Below are positions 6,094 through 7,410 of a stretch of 7,410 nucleotides of DNA, piece by piece. Under the pieces are notes generated by a model that was given only the letters and a program-made list of their open reading frames with translations, searched no databases and was not told the origin of the DNA. The stretch's first letter is position 1, and each line of letters opens with the position of its first letter. The DNA is from Cyanobacteria bacterium UBA11370. Lineage in GTDB: Bacteria; Cyanobacteriota; Cyanobacteriia; Cyanobacteriales; Coleofasciculaceae. Made by a program: the position numbers and the translations under genes. The stretch is from contig DNGI01000543.1 of assembly GCA_003486645.1 (NCBI GenBank), forward strand, positions 1 to 7,410, read 5' to 3'.

Positions 6094-6208
6094 GATATAG
6101 CGGTTCTCATGCTCATGAGGTACAAATTTATAGGTTTTGGGGAGTGGGGAGACCGGGAGTGGGGAAGCAAATTAAGTGTGCCTCACCTATTTGAGAAATG
6201 CTATATTA
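6094..6208. mobile_element. MITE-like element with ATATAGC ends and a GGGGAGT core
   Basis: The left end 6094-6109 matches the reverse complement of 6192-6207 at 13 of 16 positions, sharing ATATAGC and TTCTCA. Inside, 6139-6167 is a degenerate GGGGAGT heptamer array. The block ATGAGGTACA and the 17-bp right end recur at 19-28 and 84-100, which shows that this is a dispersed family. There is no transposase or other coding capacity. Its ATATAGC/GCTATAT termini match those of the element at 3918-4026. Confidence 0.65.
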
Positions 6209-6403
6209 GCCCTGATAATAAGTATTGATTGTAGATGTAATAGAATCTGTTTATTGGTTAGAATTTTTGCTCTTAATTTCAGAACAAGAAACAGGAAATC
6301 GAAAACAATCGGCAAGAAGGGACGCAAACGGCATTAAAAAATACTTTCATAAGAGATATGCCCATTAGTTTTTATCCCATTGATTTGAGTGAATACTGCT
6401 AAT

Positions 6404-7410
6404 TTATGAATTATTTATTGATAAATAACTACTCATTAAATCAGCAATTTGTTCATACTCAAAATCGGCAGCAAGTTCGAGCATCCTAGTAACAAAAGGG
6501 GTATAGTCTGCGTTTAATTGTTTGAGTCGAGTCAATTCCTGCTCAACACCTTTAACTATACCGCCATTAGCAGCCTCATACAGAGCAAGAAGTTGATCCG
6601 GAGGAGGCATAACCATTTCTGTTTGCACCACCTGGGAGTAAGGAATCGACTCATCCTCTAATTTCGCAGATTGGGTTTCATTATTATTATCATAAACCCA
6701 TAACAGATTTAAGTAAATTTTAATTTTATCGAGTAAGTCTTCCGTTTGGACAGGTTTAGGCAGAAAATCGTTACAACCAAATTCCAAACTTTTTTTGTGG
6801 TCAAGGATAAATGCGTTGGCAGAAATAGCGATAATAATCGTAGTCTGAAACTCTGGTAATTGGCGGAGTTGTCGCGTCATCTGGTAGCCATCCATCACAG
6901 GCATTATCAAGTCAGCGAGAATCAAATCCGGTTGAAATTCTAACGCTTTTTCTATTCCCTCTCGTCCATCCGCTGCCTCGGCTAGTTCAAAGCCAATGGG
7001 TTCTAGAATATTGATCAAAACGGTGCGATTTTCCCAACGATCATCAACAATCAGGATTTTCCGCTTAGAACCAGAGTAACCGATGATTTGAGCCGTTGAT
7101 TGCATAGGAATTGACTCCATCGGAATTGATACGGCAGGTACATTTAGTTCAAACTCAAATCTACTACCCACTCCGGCAGTACTTTTAACAACAACCTTAC
7201 TGTCCATTCGTTGAAGAATTTTTTGAGTAATTGCTAGTCCTAAACCAGTCCCTTCAGCATGGCGTGAACTATCCCCCACTTGTTCAAAGGGTAAGAAGAT
7301 TTTTTCCAATTGATCCGGTGTCATGCCAATGCCAGTATCTTCGATTTGGAAGGAAATTTTGGCAACGGATTTGGCAACGGATGGGGTAACGGATGTGGCA
7401 ACGGATGGGG
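6404..7410 (-). CDS. Hybrid histidine kinase, C-terminal part (5' end outside window)
   Basis: The frame is open to the window edge; translation upstream of the ATG at 7322-7324 gives KISFQIEDTGIG directly before MTPDQ. That Met is therefore inside the ATPase D/G1 box and is not the start. Counting it as residue 1, the visible parts are the F-box (IFLPFEQVGDSS), G2 (GTGLGLAI, 25-32), a linker with a small duplication (SIPMESIPMQ), a receiver (~88-208) with D94/D95, phosphoacceptor D138, S168 and K190-P191, and a helical C-terminal region (~238-303). The tail resembles that of many cyanobacterial hybrid kinases and has no Hpt-type histidine motif. The dimerisation domain and any sensor domains lie outside. 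The kinase probably autophosphorylates and passes phosphate to its own receiver. The window edge falls in a 12-bp minisatellite encoding SVAx repeats. The next gene on this strand starts 526 bp downstream. Confidence 0.93.
   Translation of the reverse strand, partial: PSVATSVTPSVAKSVAKISFQIEDTGIGMTPDQLEKIFLPFEQVGDSSRHAEGTGLGLAITQKILQRMDSKVVVKSTAGVGSRFEFELNVPAVSIPMESIPMQSTAQIIGYSGSKRKILIVDDRWENRTVLINILEPIGFELAEAADGREGIEKALEFQPDLILADLIMPVMDGYQMTRQLRQLPEFQTTIIIAISANAFILDHKKSLEFGCNDFLPKPVQTEDLLDKIKIYLNLLWVYDNNNETQSAKLEDESIPYSQVVQTEMVMPPPDQLLALYEAANGGIVKGVEQELTRLKQLNADYTPFVTRMLELAADFEYEQIADLMSSYLSINNS
7104..7133 (+). repeat. Two 15-bp units in the ATPase-receiver linker
   Basis: Two adjacent 15-bp units match at 11 of 15 positions and share GGAATTGA. 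They encode the duplicated pentapeptides SIPME and SIPMQ in the linker between the ATPase and receiver domains. This looks like a small in-frame duplication. Confidence 0.45.
7361..7410 (+). repeat. Coding minisatellite, at least 4 x 12 bp (GGCAACGGATGG)
   Basis: The units are GGCAACGGATTT (7361-7372), GGCAACGGATGG (7373-7384), GGTAACGGATGT (7385-7396) and GGCAACGGATGG (7397-7408), and the array runs off the window. On the coding strand each unit adds one SVAx/SVTx tetrapeptide, giving PSVATSVTPSVAKSVAK immediately before ISFQIEDTGIG of the ATPase domain. The unit length is a multiple of three, so copy number can change without a frameshift. Confidence 0.9.

Larger units (their letters stand above)
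5878..6403. other. Repeat-filled intergenic region between the two kinase genes
   Basis: This 526-bp gap carries two GGTTGTT heptamers (5931-5944), two CCCTCTC heptamers (5992-6005), two 8-bp CCGCGTC-type units (6048-6063) and a MITE-like element (6094-6208). The stretch 6209-6403 is A/T-rich and shows no hairpin, repeat or open frame that I can recognise. I found no good minus-strand promoter upstream of 5877 and no strong terminator after 6404. The repeat load argues against tight co-transcription of the two kinases. Confidence 0.6.

Noticed and set aside
5956..6228. 90-aa open frame on the plus strand
   Set aside because: It is built from CCCTCTC units, CCGCGTC units and the MITE-like element, and the protein looks like no known family.
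6404..6700. Hpt phosphotransfer domain at the C-terminus of the hybrid kinase
   Set aside because: The helical tail has no histidine in an Hpt-like motif, so it was left as an unassigned helical region.
7322..7324. ATG as the start of the hybrid kinase
   Set aside because: It is the Met of the DTGIGM motif inside the ATPase domain, and the frame stays open to the window edge.

Overview
The window looks like a piece of a filamentous, repeat-rich cyanobacterial chromosome. Three perfect copies of the HIP1 octamer GCGATCGC (1445-1452, 4519-4526, 4650-4657) are present where chance predicts about 0.1. The protein types are also typical of that group: a pentapeptide-repeat protein, a tandem-GAF adenylate cyclase, and multidomain histidine kinases. 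Many short tandem repeats of 7-12 bp are scattered between and inside genes. I cannot name the species.

Layout: all four supported genes lie on the minus strand, so transcription runs from high to low coordinates. (1) 6404 to beyond 7410: the 3' part of a hybrid histidine kinase (ATPase domain, receiver, C-terminal helical region); its start is outside the window. (2) 4066-5877: a complete receiver-PAS-histidine kinase. (3) 1136-3805: a complete class III adenylate cyclase with two GAF domains and a PAS domain, resembling Anabaena CyaB1/CyaB2. (4) 98-652: a small cytosolic pentapeptide-repeat protein. The gaps are 526, 260 and 483 bp, too long and too repeat-laden to argue for one operon. The three large genes are all signal transducers: two phosphorelay proteins and one cAMP producer. 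That is a thematic cluster; no direct pathway link can be shown from the sequence.

The most distinctive layer is repetitive DNA. Two small terminal-inverted-repeat elements (3918-4026 and 6094-6208) share the end motif ATATAGC...GCTATAT, and each encloses a purine-rich short tandem repeat. A second, partly visible relative of the 6094-6208 element occupies the window start, and its last bases supply the stop codon of the pentapeptide gene. Short tandem repeats of the same general kind also sit in frame inside all three signalling genes: an 8-mer in the cyclase, a 7-mer in the receiver-PAS kinase and a 12-mer in the hybrid kinase. In the two kinases the repeats differ in sequence but fall at the same structural spot, just before the beta strand that leads into the D/G1 box of the ATPase domain. 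I see no convincing RNA gene, CRISPR array, transposase, prophage or defence system.
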